Of a DNA stretch of 64,000 nt, positions 20,932-32,282 are shown in pieces. The notes under the pieces are model-generated. The model searched no databases, was not told the DNA's origin, and saw nothing but the letters and a program-made list of their open reading frames with translations. A program made the translations under genes and the position numbers. Origin of the DNA: Ilyonectria destructans (lineage: Eukaryota; Ascomycota; Sordariomycetes; Hypocreales; Nectriaceae); NCBI GenBank assembly GCA_020740775.1, contig JAHEWK010000015.1, positions 1,736,001-1,800,000 of the forward strand, in the 5' to 3' direction. Every line of letters begins with the position of its first letter. The stretch's first letter is position 1.

Positions 20932-22398
20932 ATGGCGGAAACTAGGCACTGCAGCCCGGGTGTTGACTACGACATCATCATCATCGGGGCTGGCATCTCG
21001 GGCATCAACACAGCCTACCGCATCCAAACCGAGCTGCCAAATAAATCATGGACCATCCTCGAGGCTCGCGACGCAATTGGTGGAACATGGGACCTGTTCA
21101 GATACCCAGGTGTTCGGAGCGACAGTGACCTCCACACCTTTGGCTTCCCGTGGAGACCCTGGAGCTCTACCAAGTCAATTGCTGACGGCGACTCCATCCT
21201 GGAGTACATGAAGGAGTGCGCCGATGTTACTGGCATCTCTCAACAGATTCAGTTCAGACGCCGAGTCAACACTTTGAACTGGAGCTCAAAGAGGAGTAGC
21301 TGGTGTCTTTCCGTCACGGAAAACGGTGCAGACACAGAGACAATCACTGCTCGATGGGTGGTGTTTGGCACGGGATACTACAGCTACGAAAAGGCCATGC
21401 CCGTTACTATCCCTGGGATCGAGAACTTTGAGGGTACCGTCATCCACCCCCAGTTCTGGCCTACAGATTTCAACTACACCGGGAAGAAGATCGTCGTCAT
21501 TGGTTCCGGCGCCACGGCCATTACTCTTCTTCCCGCCCTGGCGGAAAAGGCATCCCACGTTACGATGCTGCAACGGACGCCGACGTTTATTTTCTCACAG
21601 CCTCAGAAGGACACCTCGGCTGCGGTGATCCGAAAGATCCTTCCGAGTTTCTTTGCCTCCAAGATCATACGTTTGAAGTGGATCTTCATGTCGTTGCTCT
21701 TCTTCAAGTTCTGCAGAGCATTCCCAAACGCGAGCCGCAAGTTTTTGCTGTCAGAGGCAAAGAAGCAGCTCCCGTCTCACGTTCCGGTTGATCCTCACTT
21801 CAGTCCGCCGTACAACCCGTGGGAGCAACGACTCTGCTCGTGTCCCTCTGGCGACTTTTACAAAGCATTGTCGGATGGAAAGGGGAGTGTTGTCACGGCC
21901 AATATCGACACCATCAACGAGCAGACCATTCACCTGAAAGGCTCCAATGAGGTCCTTTGCCCAGACGTCATCGTTACAGCCACCGGCCTCAACGTGCAGT
22001 TGTTTGGCGGTGCTAACGTCAGGGTCGATGACCAAAAGATTGACCTGGGCTCCAAGCACACCTGGAGGGGCGCCATGATCGAGGGCCTTCCCAACGCGGT
22101 GGCGATGATCGGGTATACGAATGCCAGCTGGACCCTCGGGGCGGATGCAAACGCAACGCTCTTTATGCGGATCGTGAAGCAGATGGACAGAAAGGGGGCA
22201 GGGGTTGTGACACCGACTGCGACTGAGAAGATGGCGGACAAGCCGTTGTTGAATTTGAACAGTACTTATCTGAATCGGGTGCAGAAGAGTCTGCCTAAAG
22301 CGGGCGATAAGGGTCCTTGGAGGCCGCGGAACGATTACTGGAGGGATGTGTGGACGTCAAAGTTTGGCGGCATCGAAGACGGTTTGAAGTATACCTGA
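20932..22398 (+). CDS. Flavin monooxygenase, Baeyer-Villiger type (EthA-like)
   Basis: Intronless, 488 aa, starting at ATG 20932 directly before the FAD-binding part. Rossmann motif GAGISG lies near residues 19-24, then GGTWDLFRYPGVRSDSD, the Baeyer-Villiger fingerprint FxGxxxHxxxWP near 166-177 (FEGTVIHPQFWP), and the NADPH motif GSGATA near 191-196. This fits a type I BVMO/flavin monooxygenase that inserts oxygen into ketones using NADPH and O2. It is near two reductases, two alpha/beta hydrolases and a lactonase-like propeller. A ketone-to-ester-to-alcohol route is therefore conceivable, but that is inference. Confidence 0.92.
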   Translation: MAETRHCSPGVDYDIIIIGAGISGINTAYRIQTELPNKSWTILEARDAIGGTWDLFRYPGVRSDSDLHTFGFPWRPWSSTKSIADGDSILEYMKECADVTGISQQIQFRRRVNTLNWSSKRSSWCLSVTENGADTETITARWVVFGTGYYSYEKAMPVTIPGIENFEGTVIHPQFWPTDFNYTGKKIVVIGSGATAITLLPALAEKASHVTMLQRTPTFIFSQPQKDTSAAVIRKILPSFFASKIIRLKWIFMSLLFFKFCRAFPNASRKFLLSEAKKQLPSHVPVDPHFSPPYNPWEQRLCSCPSGDFYKALSDGKGSVVTANIDTINEQTIHLKGSNEVLCPDVIVTATGLNVQLFGGANVRVDDQKIDLGSKHTWRGAMIEGLPNAVAMIGYTNASWTLGADANATLFMRIVKQMDRKGAGVVTPTATEKMADKPLLNLNSTYLNRVQKSLPKAGDKGPWRPRNDYWRDVWTSKFGGIEDGLKYT

Positions 22399-23646
22399 CT
22401 CTAGTCAAACTGTCTCAAGCTTCAGTTCGAGAAATCAATTGTATCATTTACACATCTTGCGCCGATTGAATTTCCCTTGCACACCCCTTGGATAAACATC
22501 AGACTCTTATGGCACAAAATAGCTACTGCACCGCATGGGCAAAAGCATAAGATACCTCACAACAGGTAATACGTATGACAAGCGGGCTCTCGTAAACGAC
22601 TGTATGGTTAACCTTGTTAGTTCTATACGGGCGGCAATTAAGTCCGCTATAGATACAAGGAGACACCAGACTGGATAATATATTAACTAATTAAATCAAC
22701 AGCTAAACCTGACGATACTAACACCAATTAGCCTCAAGTTGGCACACCATGCTTCAGCTGCTGAGAATAGGATGCCGAACTCTTGGGGAAAATTGTCCTT
22801 CCAGCCGGACTGTCACACAGTCAAGCGAGGCGGGACGGATCAGCGGACAAGAATGTGGGGATTTTGGGAGAGGCGAACGATAAACTTGAGAACTGTAAAT
22901 AGCCTAGTGCACCTGGCCCTACTTATGAGATTAGTCCTCCCGGCCGGAATAAATTTCATTTATTCATGTATCATGACATTCCTCGTATACCCTTGACAAG
23001 CTAAGGCGGAGAGTATCCATGGATTTGACCGGCGCTAATGCAGCCTGCTGACCGTCTCTCTGAACTAGCCCTAGATAGGAAACACCTAGCTATTTTAGGT
23101 CCCATTTCTGCGATAGTAGGCAGATGGTCGGGGAGAGTCCCCGACGGATGATGAATGAAGGACGAGCCCGTGGATCAATCAATTACCGTGTTCCCCGTAA
23201 TTATCCCGCTCGGGATAAGGTTAGAGGCGGTTTGTAAGCTCTGGTCCGTGCTTTAGGACGACGGGGTCACGGTGGATACATTGGGCCGCGTTCTGCTGTA
23301 GGTATTGGATTTATAACAAACGGAGTAAAGCATAGCACCTCTCGACGGAGGAATGCCCCCCTTGAGAGGTTTTCCAAGCTTTGATGAAACAGAGACAAGG
23401 GCTGGACCTTGTACTCTTTGGTTTAGCTTTCGGCTTGAACTTCCTGTATTGTCGCGTTGGAGAAATTCAAAGCCGGATGAAGGATCGTCCCATTGAGGCA
23501 TCCTCGTCGGCCCTAACTCTTGAGTCTTAACATATATGCTCATTCCAAGCTATATATATACCAGAGAAAACCCTCTGCATTAGTAGAACAATCACACCAT
23601 TCTCTTCTCCAAAGTTATCATCTATCCTTGAACCAAAATCACCACC
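22399..23646. other. Intergenic; palindrome at 23128-23144
   Basis: No gene recognised. A perfect inverted repeat TCGGGGA-GAG-TCCCCGA occupies 23128-23144, about 500 bp upstream of the small secreted peptide gene. It has the CGG-N9-CCG form bound by some Zn2Cys6 factors. Confidence 0.5.
23551..23560 (+). promoter_or_regulatory. TATA element of the secreted peptide gene
   Basis: TATATATATA lies 87-96 bp upstream of ATG 23647, a normal distance for a fungal core promoter. The start context CACCACCATGA is strong. Together they suggest a highly expressible gene. Confidence 0.6.
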
Positions 23647-23887
23647 ATGAAGGTCTTTGCTATCATCGTCGCTGCTATGGCCGCCAGCGTGGCCGCCGCG
23701 CCTACCAACGAGCCCCGACAGGACTGCGACACATCTCACTGCCAGGCGGGCTGCAAGGCCAACGGTTATGTACGTGCATAAGCCTTCTGTACGTGAGCTT
23801 CAATTGACATGAGTCTTGATATAGGTCTGGAAGGGCCATGATTCGTGCTGGGCTGGGAAGGCTCTATGTGACTGCTGGTTGCCTTAA
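23647..23887 (+). CDS. Small secreted six-cysteine peptide, defensin-like spacing
   Basis: A 61-aa precursor. Exons are 23647-23769 and 23825-23887, with a 55-bp intron (GTACGT...TATAG, phase 0). Residues 1-18 form a clear Ala-rich signal peptide, followed by a short pro-like stretch ending NEPRQ. The mature part has six Cys at 27, 32, 36, 49, 56 and 58. The spacing is C-x4-C-x3-C-x12-C-x6-C-x1-C, the CSalphabeta defensin arrangement (CxxxC and terminal CxC). The usual Gly of the GxC gamma-core is not present before the fourth Cys. It could be an antimicrobial defensin-like peptide or another small secreted effector. A TATA element and a strong start context support a real gene. Confidence 0.75.
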
Positions 23888-24800
23888 TCGCTTCTTTGCT
23901 GGTCATTGCCCTTCCTCTCAGCTCTGGGCTTAGGAGATATATCAAGAGGAAGGTTTCAGAGATAGAGAGGGCAGCGAAACGGAAAGGTGTACTGTAGTGC
24001 ACTCCGATTCAGCTGAAGCTTCTTAAAGCTGAATTAACTGCGTTTTAGCACGCTGGTACTCGCTGCCTATCTCGCAATGAGTTAATCGATCGTAGCTGGG
24101 GGAACAGTGAGAAGTTGTATGTATTCTTTTCTTTTCCAGCTAGCTGTCCAAATGCAAGCCATTCAACCAATCACTCTACAAACATCCTCAGTTCCAACTG
24201 GAGGAGAGGATAGCCAGCCACGAGCCAATATTCGCAGACCAAATCGGGTGGACTACATCAGCAGCTCCCACTTGTTTCCATAAAGCAGGGTAAGTCCTGT
24301 TACCTTGGGATCCTTTCAGGTGTTGCCAACTGTTGAACAGATTGAGTTATGGGTCTGTTGGTGGGTCTGGCTGTCGGACCTGCGTTCCGATGCGTCCCAT
24401 TTTATGCCTGAGATGCTAGGCAAAAGCGACAACGGTGAACGCCCCTGCGACACACCGTCTGTCACAGATAGCTAGCTAGTCATCATCGCACTGTTCATTA
24501 GGTCATAGCATCGTCCCTGTGATTCCTACTAGGGTCCTAAGGTTGCATGTGGATACATGAGGTATCTCGTTCGGGGGCAGAGACACTAGAGGTTTTCGGC
24601 TCACCCCACGGCCTCATCCACCACGCTAACTCTGACCGCAGATCATGTAGTACGGCTAAGTTAGATCATCTTGCAGTTCCACTTCTAGGCTAAGATGGGC
24701 CGGCGCGGGGAATCCGGCCCTCGTTAAATACAGCTAAATACCTTGATCCATCTCTTTCTTGGCCTAATTTTTCTCTGCCCATTTTTGGCACGATATCGAC
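23888..24800. other. Intergenic, no gene seen
   Basis: No coding signal recognised between the peptide gene and the dienelactone hydrolase gene. Confidence 0.5.
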
Positions 24801-25547
24801 ATGCCTTATTCTTCCTGTTGTTTCAAGGGTTTCCGATGGGAGGGAACTCCCGTCGGCCGAACCGATAAACTCGCAAACCTCGACACTTATATCACGGGCG
24901 ATAACCCAGATGCAGCCGTTCTCGTTATCCACGACGTGTTCGGCTGGACGTTCCCTAACATTCGTCTGCTGGCAGATCATTTCGCTAAAGAAGCCAATGT
25001 GACCGCCTATGTCCCTGACTTTTTCCACGGCGAGGTTCTCGATTTCGACCTTTGCCGCCAAGAGAGATATAAAGAGGTTGGCTTGAATGAATTTGTCAAG
25101 CGGAATTCTCGACAAATTCGAGAGCCTGAAATCATCGCATTTGCAAAGTACCTGCGGGAGCGATTTGCCCGCGTCGGAGCTGCTGGCTACTGCTTCGGTG
25201 GATGGGCTGTCTTCCGGCTTGGAGCTAGAGAACACAACCCTCCGCTTGTAGATTGCATCATTTCTGGTCACCCATCAGATCTAACCGAAGACGACATCGA
25301 CCACATCGGCGTGCCGTTTCAGATGCTTGCCCCGGAGGACGACTTTACCTATTCGCCTGAACTCAAACTATATACCTTCAAGCGGGCCCAGACCGCAGGC
25401 TTGCCGTTCGACTACCAGCACTTTCCTGGCGTTGGTCATTCTTGTTTGACGCGAGGAGACGATTCGAGACCAGGGGAGAAGGCGGCGATGGTTCGAGGAA
25501 AAGATGCGGCTGTTGCGTGGCTGCAGCGATACATTCACCCTGAATAA
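24801..25547 (+). CDS. Dienelactone hydrolase family protein
   Basis: Intronless, 248 aa, a usual length for the family. Alpha/beta hydrolase with a nucleophilic cysteine: GYCFGG with Cys near 131, acid Asp in APEDD near 180, and His in GVGHS near 213. VIHDVFGW near 43-50 supplies the oxyanion region and Glu/Arg-type substrate contacts cannot be assigned. Family members hydrolyse dienelactones or related lactones and esters in aromatic catabolism, in the cytosol. Its last roughly 70 bp of coding sequence plus downstream flank exist as a RIP-mutated duplicate at 36173-36300. Confidence 0.92.
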   Translation: MPYSSCCFKGFRWEGTPVGRTDKLANLDTYITGDNPDAAVLVIHDVFGWTFPNIRLLADHFAKEANVTAYVPDFFHGEVLDFDLCRQERYKEVGLNEFVKRNSRQIREPEIIAFAKYLRERFARVGAAGYCFGGWAVFRLGAREHNPPLVDCIISGHPSDLTEDDIDHIGVPFQMLAPEDDFTYSPELKLYTFKRAQTAGLPFDYQHFPGVGHSCLTRGDDSRPGEKAAMVRGKDAAVAWLQRYIHPE

Positions 25548-27076
25548 GCCTTAACGGAGCGACAGGGGGTGGTATAGAGGCGCAGCGTTGGTACCTCGTG
25601 TTTTCTAGAACTCAGATAGAACCGTGAGGCCTTGAGAGAAATGTTCAAACTTCGGTTGCAATGGCACCGAGGCTGCTCTTGAACCTAGGCAGGCCGATGT
25701 GATTCTCGATTTGCACCAGCGATAGGTCCAAACTCTTTCTCCACTTCTCGTTGCGGCGACCGGAATGCTCACAGGCGACGGTGAGAAGATATAATGGGCA
25801 TAGGCAGATTAAGTTTTGTCGCGAGCGAACCATCTTCACTATATCTGCAGCATCTTGCTCATCCCTCACGATCAACATTCCGACCGCGGAGTTTGTGTGG
25901 ACTGACAAGCATAGTGCGAGACTGAGAGACTTGACGGGTGAGTGTGGGGTTTGTATAACGATTGCTGTGAGATAATGTGAGTCATTGCCGTGATTTACTG
26001 AGGGCGAGAGACTCCGTACAAAGTGCGGACGGTCTTTCATCCCCATCCACGCCCGCGTGCTCGATTTGATAGGCTAGTTGCCCATTGTTAGAGAACATAG
26101 CATGAACGATGGATCGAGGAAGCCTGAATGTTTGGAGAAGTCGAGAGAAGTGCTCTTCTCTGATGCTGATTGCGCCAAAGCGGGCGCTGCCTTTAAGTAT
26201 TCTGATCCCTATTAACCACACAATATCAATCTCACAAGGGGTTAGAAACAGACACTAGGTTGAGTGAGGAAGGTTCATGTTTCTGTTCCTGTAACCGAGT
26301 CAGAATCATTTGTTCATGGTGGTTGTTTCGTTGTCATACCAAGGCATTCAGTTTGGTTACGAAATCCGATCCTGTACCCCAATTCGTGCTATCGAACGCT
26401 GGGCTCGCCGGTGCAGGCCAAAGGGACTCGGTGGACTCGGAGAAGTGGATATAGTTGAAGAATTCATTGAACACGTCGTCATTCATCTTGTGCAGGCTAG
26501 GAATAAACTTGTAACGAAGGAAAGAAGAAGATAGGGCATTGTTTCACCGACGGGTATAAGAGAGCGGGCCATGCATTGACACATACGATATGATGATGCT
26601 CTGTCTCCGAGTTGTGCCTGCGGGTGGCGCTGTCACGAGCCCGGATTGTCCGTAGTGTCTGATTGGGCGCATACCTGCTCTTGATTGCGTCAATTTCTCG
26701 GGTAGCCACAATGTCAAACCGCTCAGCCCCGATCGCTTGGCTTTTCAAGGAGCTCTTTCGCCTTCTCTTTGCCATTTGATCCGACGAAGAGATCCATATT
26801 GTCCTCGTGTAATTGGTTGCCGACTTGCAATTTCGTTGTTGAATAAGTCGAGGCAGCACACTAAGGTTGGGATATGTCGTCCGTGGTGGCTGAGTGCATG
26901 CAAGCAGCCATCGACAGGACGTGGTTGTCGGGAAATGGCTGAGGGAGAAATCAGGCTTGCCAGCTAGCTTAACAGACTGCCAGGTCGGAGGCACCACTCG
27001 GGAAAGAAAGCGAATCAGACTGTTGCTTATGCGCCTGGTGATTCAGCCAAGCTAATTCAACCAACCATGAGTCCCA
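25548..27076. other. Intergenic, no gene supported
   Basis: Several medium-length frames exist on both strands, but they overlap each other and show no family motif, signal peptide or splice pattern. Confidence 0.45.
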
Positions 27077-28138
27077 TCAGACGCCACGCCGGCCAAAACC
27101 CCGCAGAGCAAAGGAAAGAGTCACCTGCGTAATGGCAGTCAGAGTTTCCACCGCTTTCTGACCCTGGTCTTTCGCAGCCTGCTTGATGCGCTCCCTCGTA
27201 GGACCCCCTGGGCGAACCTTCATACACTCAATGGATTCGTCCATGACCCGTAACATCCTCTTCACCTGGGCTTGTTCCGCCTTCAATTGGAAAATGGCGT
27301 CCTTATCTGGCATCTCTGATCCCTGCTCCCTCTTAAGTTGGGCTTCCACTAGGTCCGCCCTGATTCGGTAGGCCTCTTTATCTTTTTCGAGTTGGCGAAC
27401 CAAGTCCGTACCTGCGGGTGTCTCGAGAACGGATTGGTCCTTATCAACGATCTGTTTCTGAATGTCGAGAACAACGCTTTCTTTGCCAGCAAGTTGGAAG
27501 ATGAGTGCATAGGCTGATTCACTTGTCCCGTCAAACTGCGCCACATAGGAGCCTTTGTCGACGAGTGGACCCCAGAAGTTGTCAAGCAGCTCCTGCTCAC
27601 GTCTGTAGGCCGGGCCTATGTCTTCGCGCCGGAGCTTGTTCCACATGGTCGTGACAATAATGACATTCTGAAGGGCTTCTTCTCCAACAAGAGACTTGAA
27701 CATCCGCAGGTATCCCAAAGAGGATCCTGTCATCCGAATATCGGTGATTCTGTGCAGATACAAAATTCCACGCAGCGGCAAGCCTAAGGCATACTGGGCT
27801 GCGAGGAAGGTTGTAATCTCTGCCATAACCTCTCCATGGGGCCTGAGAGTGTCGTCGAAGCCCGGAGTGTCCACGACGGTGATGCTTCGTCTTTCTTCAT
27901 TCTCATCCTCGCTGAGGAGGATCTGAACCGCCTGGCACTTGTTGGTCTCTACGCACTAGTCAGAATTTCTTGTCTTTGGACAGTATTGCCAGTATGCCTA
28001 TCAAGACTTACCTGAGTGTAACGAGTGACCCTCCTTTACAGAGTCGTCCAGGAGCCGATTCAAGAAATAGCTCTTCCCAGCTCCTGTGGTCCCTAGAAGA
28101 ATAATAACTCCTTCGCTTGAGGTATCTATATCATCCAT
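27077..28138 (-). CDS. AIG1/septin-like P-loop GTPase
   Basis: A 332-aa protein. Exons on the minus strand are 28138-28012 and 27948-27077, with a 63-bp intron (GTAAGT, CTGACTAG branch/acceptor region). ATG 28138 is chosen because it closely precedes the P-loop GTTGAGKS (residues 16-23). The G3 switch is VDTPGFDD near 68-75, and ITDIRMTGSS and VTTMWNK follow at typical distances. The C-terminal third is charged and likely coiled-coil. Fungal members of this family occur alone or near NLR and heterokaryon-incompatibility genes; their cargo is unknown. It lies just downstream of the Hsp70-like gene on the same strand. Confidence 0.82.
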
Positions 28139-28540
28139 AATGATTGTTGAGTATTGAAATACGGAAGAGATTAAGTGTACGGCCGACGCCGCGACCATGC
28201 ATTTACCTAGGCGGTGGAGATGGGCAGAAACCCCGCCAAGCCACATGGCCTGTTTTGATTGCTTGGACTTAGGAGTCCTGGCAGTCCTGTTTAGGACTGA
28301 GTAAGAAATATAACTTAATTATATTAAGTATCATTTGCTCTACTATTATTAGATGTCACTGACTCGTTTAATTTTGATATGTCTGATTTATTGCTAATGA
28401 AAAACCCGATTAAGACCAGCCTACCCTAGACTTCTGAGTCTAGTACAGGAGCCGATTCTCACGATACTCTCATCTTTGCTATAGCTAAGTATAATATAAT
28501 TATGAAACTCCACGCCTATGGAGCCTAAAACTAGATGAAC
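28139..28540. other. Intergenic, AT-rich
   Basis: TA-rich sequence at about 28300-28520 abuts the shortened 3' end of the Hsp70-like gene. The left part presumably holds the GTPase promoter. Confidence 0.5.
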
Positions 28541-31500
28541 TCACTCTAACCCTTCATATCTCGATCTACCTGAAGGCACATCTGGAAGGGAAGCAGGGCC
28601 CTTTTGTTGTGACGGAGTAAGACTTCGTGGCCCAGAGAGTTGACTTCGGAGGACTGCAATAACAGCCCCACGAGCCACGGCCGACCATCTAGGGTCTTTA
28701 AGTTAGCTAGAGAGTAACTTCAAGTGAACGCCATTAAGGGATTGAATCATAAGCACGCACCCGTAGAGTGGCCTGACAACAATGCCCTCGAATTGCTGAT
28801 TCAGCACGTCGTGAATGTACGCCGAGCTGCCTAAACCTCCAACAAGAAAGATTCTCTGTTTGATAGGGTTAGAAAACGTGCACTACTGTGAACTACACGG
28901 CATCAAGTTACCTTTGGAGGCTTTCCCGTTGTTCGCTCCACCTCTCGGTATTGGTTGTGAACAAGAGAGCGAATACTAGTCAGAGATCTGCTGAAGAAAC
29001 CTTTCATATCCGATCTGGCAGGATAATCAGTGTGCAGTTGGCCATTTGATAATGACGACACGAACCTGGTGATTGAAAATGCACCGTTGCCCCGCGAGCG
29101 ATCCATTACCCTGGACGCTCTGAGAGGCAGCCGCAAGATGTAGATCCCAATGTCCTCGCTGTTGGAAAAGGCCACCTTGGCGCCTAGCTCCCAGTCTTCC
29201 GTGACGAACGCATTGTACTCTCTTTCGGTAAGGTATGCGAGCTTCAGCCTTGTCTTTCCCTTCAAATGCGCCTCAAATGCTTCGTCAATGCGAATCGCAC
29301 CAGCTAGATTCCCTAGTAGAGAGTAAGAGGTTATCTCCGATACATGAAATTATTGCACATACCCTGACCCTGAGCGCATTGCATCAAGACGAGTGGTATT
29401 TCAGATCCGACAGTATAACTGAGGACATCCTAGGTAGTATTGGTCAGTATCAATCCCGTTCTTCAAGCATGTAGGAAGGGAAACATACGACAGTACCACC
29501 TCCAGCGTCACATACAACAAAAGATTCGCCACGCTTCAGTAAATGAGTTAGAATATCTTGGTATTTTCGTGCGGATTGGTAGAGGGAGTTACCTGTACTT
29601 CGGGCGTGTCACTCCGTTGGAACATGATTGACAAGCTTGCAGCTTCGGGCTCATAAACCAGCTCCAACGCGGTCGCTCCGATAGGTCTGGGGTCTAAGAT
29701 TCCTGCCCACCTTACGGCTTCTCTCATCGCTTGGTGAGCGTAGGATGGCCAGATAGCTGGTACTGTTATTGCTACTCGAAGAGGGAAGTTGTGGATATCA
29801 ATCCTAGACTTCAGCTGCTCGTAGGTGTGATCCCATAACTTCCGGAGGAACATGCCTACGACCTGCGTCGCGGTTATGTTGCTAGTGTTCGCCAGCAGCT
29901 GGCGGGCCTGATGTATCTGCCTTGAGTCACGAATCTCCTCGTTTTCGATATCTTCAGGCGCGAGGAGAAGCAGCTTGAACCACTTCCAGGGCACCATGTC
30001 TGGCGTAATTTCGTAGCCCCATTTTCCAGTATTTATATCGTATTGTGTGGGAACTTGCTCTACCGTTCTGTTCTTGTAGAATGCGGCAGGCCATTCTGAG
30101 ATTTGGTATATTTCGTCCGGCTTTGATGAATGGGCCCAAGAAACCCCGGAGTATCTGGAATTGAACGAGTGTCAGTCGTTGGGAACTTTAAAAGACGCAA
30201 ACAGGGGAAATTAAACTGACGTTGTGCCAAAGTCAATACCAATGGCAATGAATGGTGATTCTTCTTTTGCTGCTGGAACCTCAGGAATCATATTGACACC
30301 CTCGCTGGCCTGTAACTGTGGCTCAGTCTTTGAATGGGCGGCTCGTCGAGGACCGCCGGGACCCGTTTCGGACTGCACGGATGAGACGCTAACTCTTCCA
30401 TGCCATTTGAGAAGCAAGGGGTCCTGTTCTGGTTCCGGTAGCTTCGATTGTGTCACATCTCTGAACACGTGATCCCACGATTGGTCCGTCTCAAGAGCGG
30501 CTGGCTCGGCCATATCGTTAGAACTGGAATGAGTAGCTGACTGCGAGTTCTCTATTTGGGAGTTGTCATCAAAGATGGCTGGTGGGAGATCGGCAAGATC
30601 CCTGATGGCCTCAATACTGTTCTCACTCGACTGTTGAACATTAGATTCGGCACCATCCACGTGATCTCTCTGTGGCAGTGAAAGCAATGCAATCGACTCC
30701 AGATGCCCCAGGATATGATCTTGAATATCTGGTGGACTATCAGTGCTTGAATGTCCTGTTTCAGCGGACCGCGGTGGAAAGTCCCAGCAGATGGGACATA
30801 GAACAGTCGACTGCCCACCAGCCTTTCCCATATTGAACGACAACGCGAGGAGGGCAAAGGTATCCGCAGCTGGCAGCGCACCCTGGTTGACCAAGTGCGG
30901 CAGTTGGCTCTCTGTGAAGGACCCGGGATGGTCCTGTTGAATGTGCTGTTTCAACTCCGTTTCGGAACCATAGATGTGTTCTTCGTGGCCTGGGGCCTGG
31001 CAACTCCACAAAACTGTGTGTAGCCATTGCATATGGCTGAGCCACTCCTCGGCAGATGCAAAGAGAACCTCGCCTTGGCTGCAGTCTTCGAAAAGACAAA
31101 CGTATGGGTCGATGTCCTTCAAGACGTGCCGCCTAGTATTCTTATTAGTCGCCACCACTAAAACGACGGGAATTGGGTGAACAGGCGGGCATTAACTTAC
31201 GTCCAACGAGGTTCCTGCGTCTCTTCCTTACTAATGATCCTCATACAGTAACAACAGGTGGCCTTCTGAAGTTTGTCATCAAATATTTGTTGGGGGAGAG
31301 GAATATCATGCTGCTGTCGCCGGGCCACAGCGGAGCGGGTGATTCCGGACATGGCGGTCGACTTTGCGTAGGTCGCGAACTTGGCCTTGTTCACTGAAGA
31401 GGCGTTGGTGGCGGAATAAGTGACACTGCGATCACGCATTGGAATATGGACTTTTGTTGGCAAGTTGGAAGTAATTGCCGGTGCAGGGATCGTCACAGCT

Positions 31501-32282
31501 GGCGTAACAGCTGGTAAAGGGTTTGTAGTTGGAGCAGGCAGATTTGCATTAGGATGATCCATCACAAAAGACGACTCGACCCCTTGTCGAAGCTTCTCTT
31601 GATGGCGTTGTCTGTACAGCAGTTTCATTTTTCGAAACACCACAGCTGCGACAAGGCGATCGACCAGGAATTTGGGAGCCTTTGCGAAGCGTGCCTGCAT
31701 GTGGCATCGAGCGTGATCCTCGGCGTCTTCGAAATCTTGAGTCTCGCCTCTCGATATCTGCTTGGCAATGAAGCCCCGAACTCTCGAGTTCTCGGTGGAT
31801 GATACTGGCTTTCTGAGAACAGAAGTAAGCCTGTAGAGGCAATCAATAACCCCATTTGCTTTCCGGACTGCGCTGGTTAGATCAAGGTCATGTTGCACCT
31901 CGCTGCTCTGATCCTCCTCTGCTGCATCTGAGTCGAGAGTAAGCGAGGACGAAGAGCTGCCCGAGTTCGACAAGGCTGACGAGGGCCCTTCCTCCTCCTC
32001 TTCTTCTTCTTCTTCGATAAGTGGTGGATTGATGGCGCGCTCAAGATGGTTCTTGAGGCTGGTGAGCATGGACAAGTGAACATTTACAATGTCGGGGTCT
32101 TGGCGCAGTCGGTAATCAACGGAGGCTTTCTCAGGAGCGAAGACTCCAACGTTGCCGGCCCATATCTTGAATCTCACAAGGATGTTTTCGAGGCCGAACA
32201 GAGCGACAGGGCTCAACGTGCGGTTTGATTGGGCTTGGGCAAGGAGCTGCGCACATTGCGACGCGATGGCCGATATGGACAT
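28541..32282 (-). CDS. Zinc-finger plus Hsp70-like ATPase, C-terminus shortened
   Basis: About 1,103 aa in eight exons: 32282-31201, 31132-30221, 30154-29593, 29533-29489, 29429-29363, 29312-28912, 28855-28761 and 28688-28541; all introns are 50-72 bp and keep the frame. The N-terminal 340 residues are helical with a poly-Glu run. A fungal C2H2-like region follows (CCYCMRII, RWTRHVLKDIDPYVC, then CPICWDF), as seen next to NLR-type proteins. From about residue 657 an Hsp70/HSPA12-like nucleotide-binding domain runs: IGIDFGTTYSGV, DAGGGTVD, VGGLGSSAYI, RPLYGWSAVARGAVI. The stop comes about 35 residues after WSAVARG, sooner than I would expect for this family. It may be truncated or have a missed exon. 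Confidence 0.75.

Noticed and set aside
26497..26997. 166-codon minus-strand frame between the dienelactone hydrolase and the GTPase
   Set aside because: Basic, low-information protein with no motif; competing frames on the other strand are equally long.
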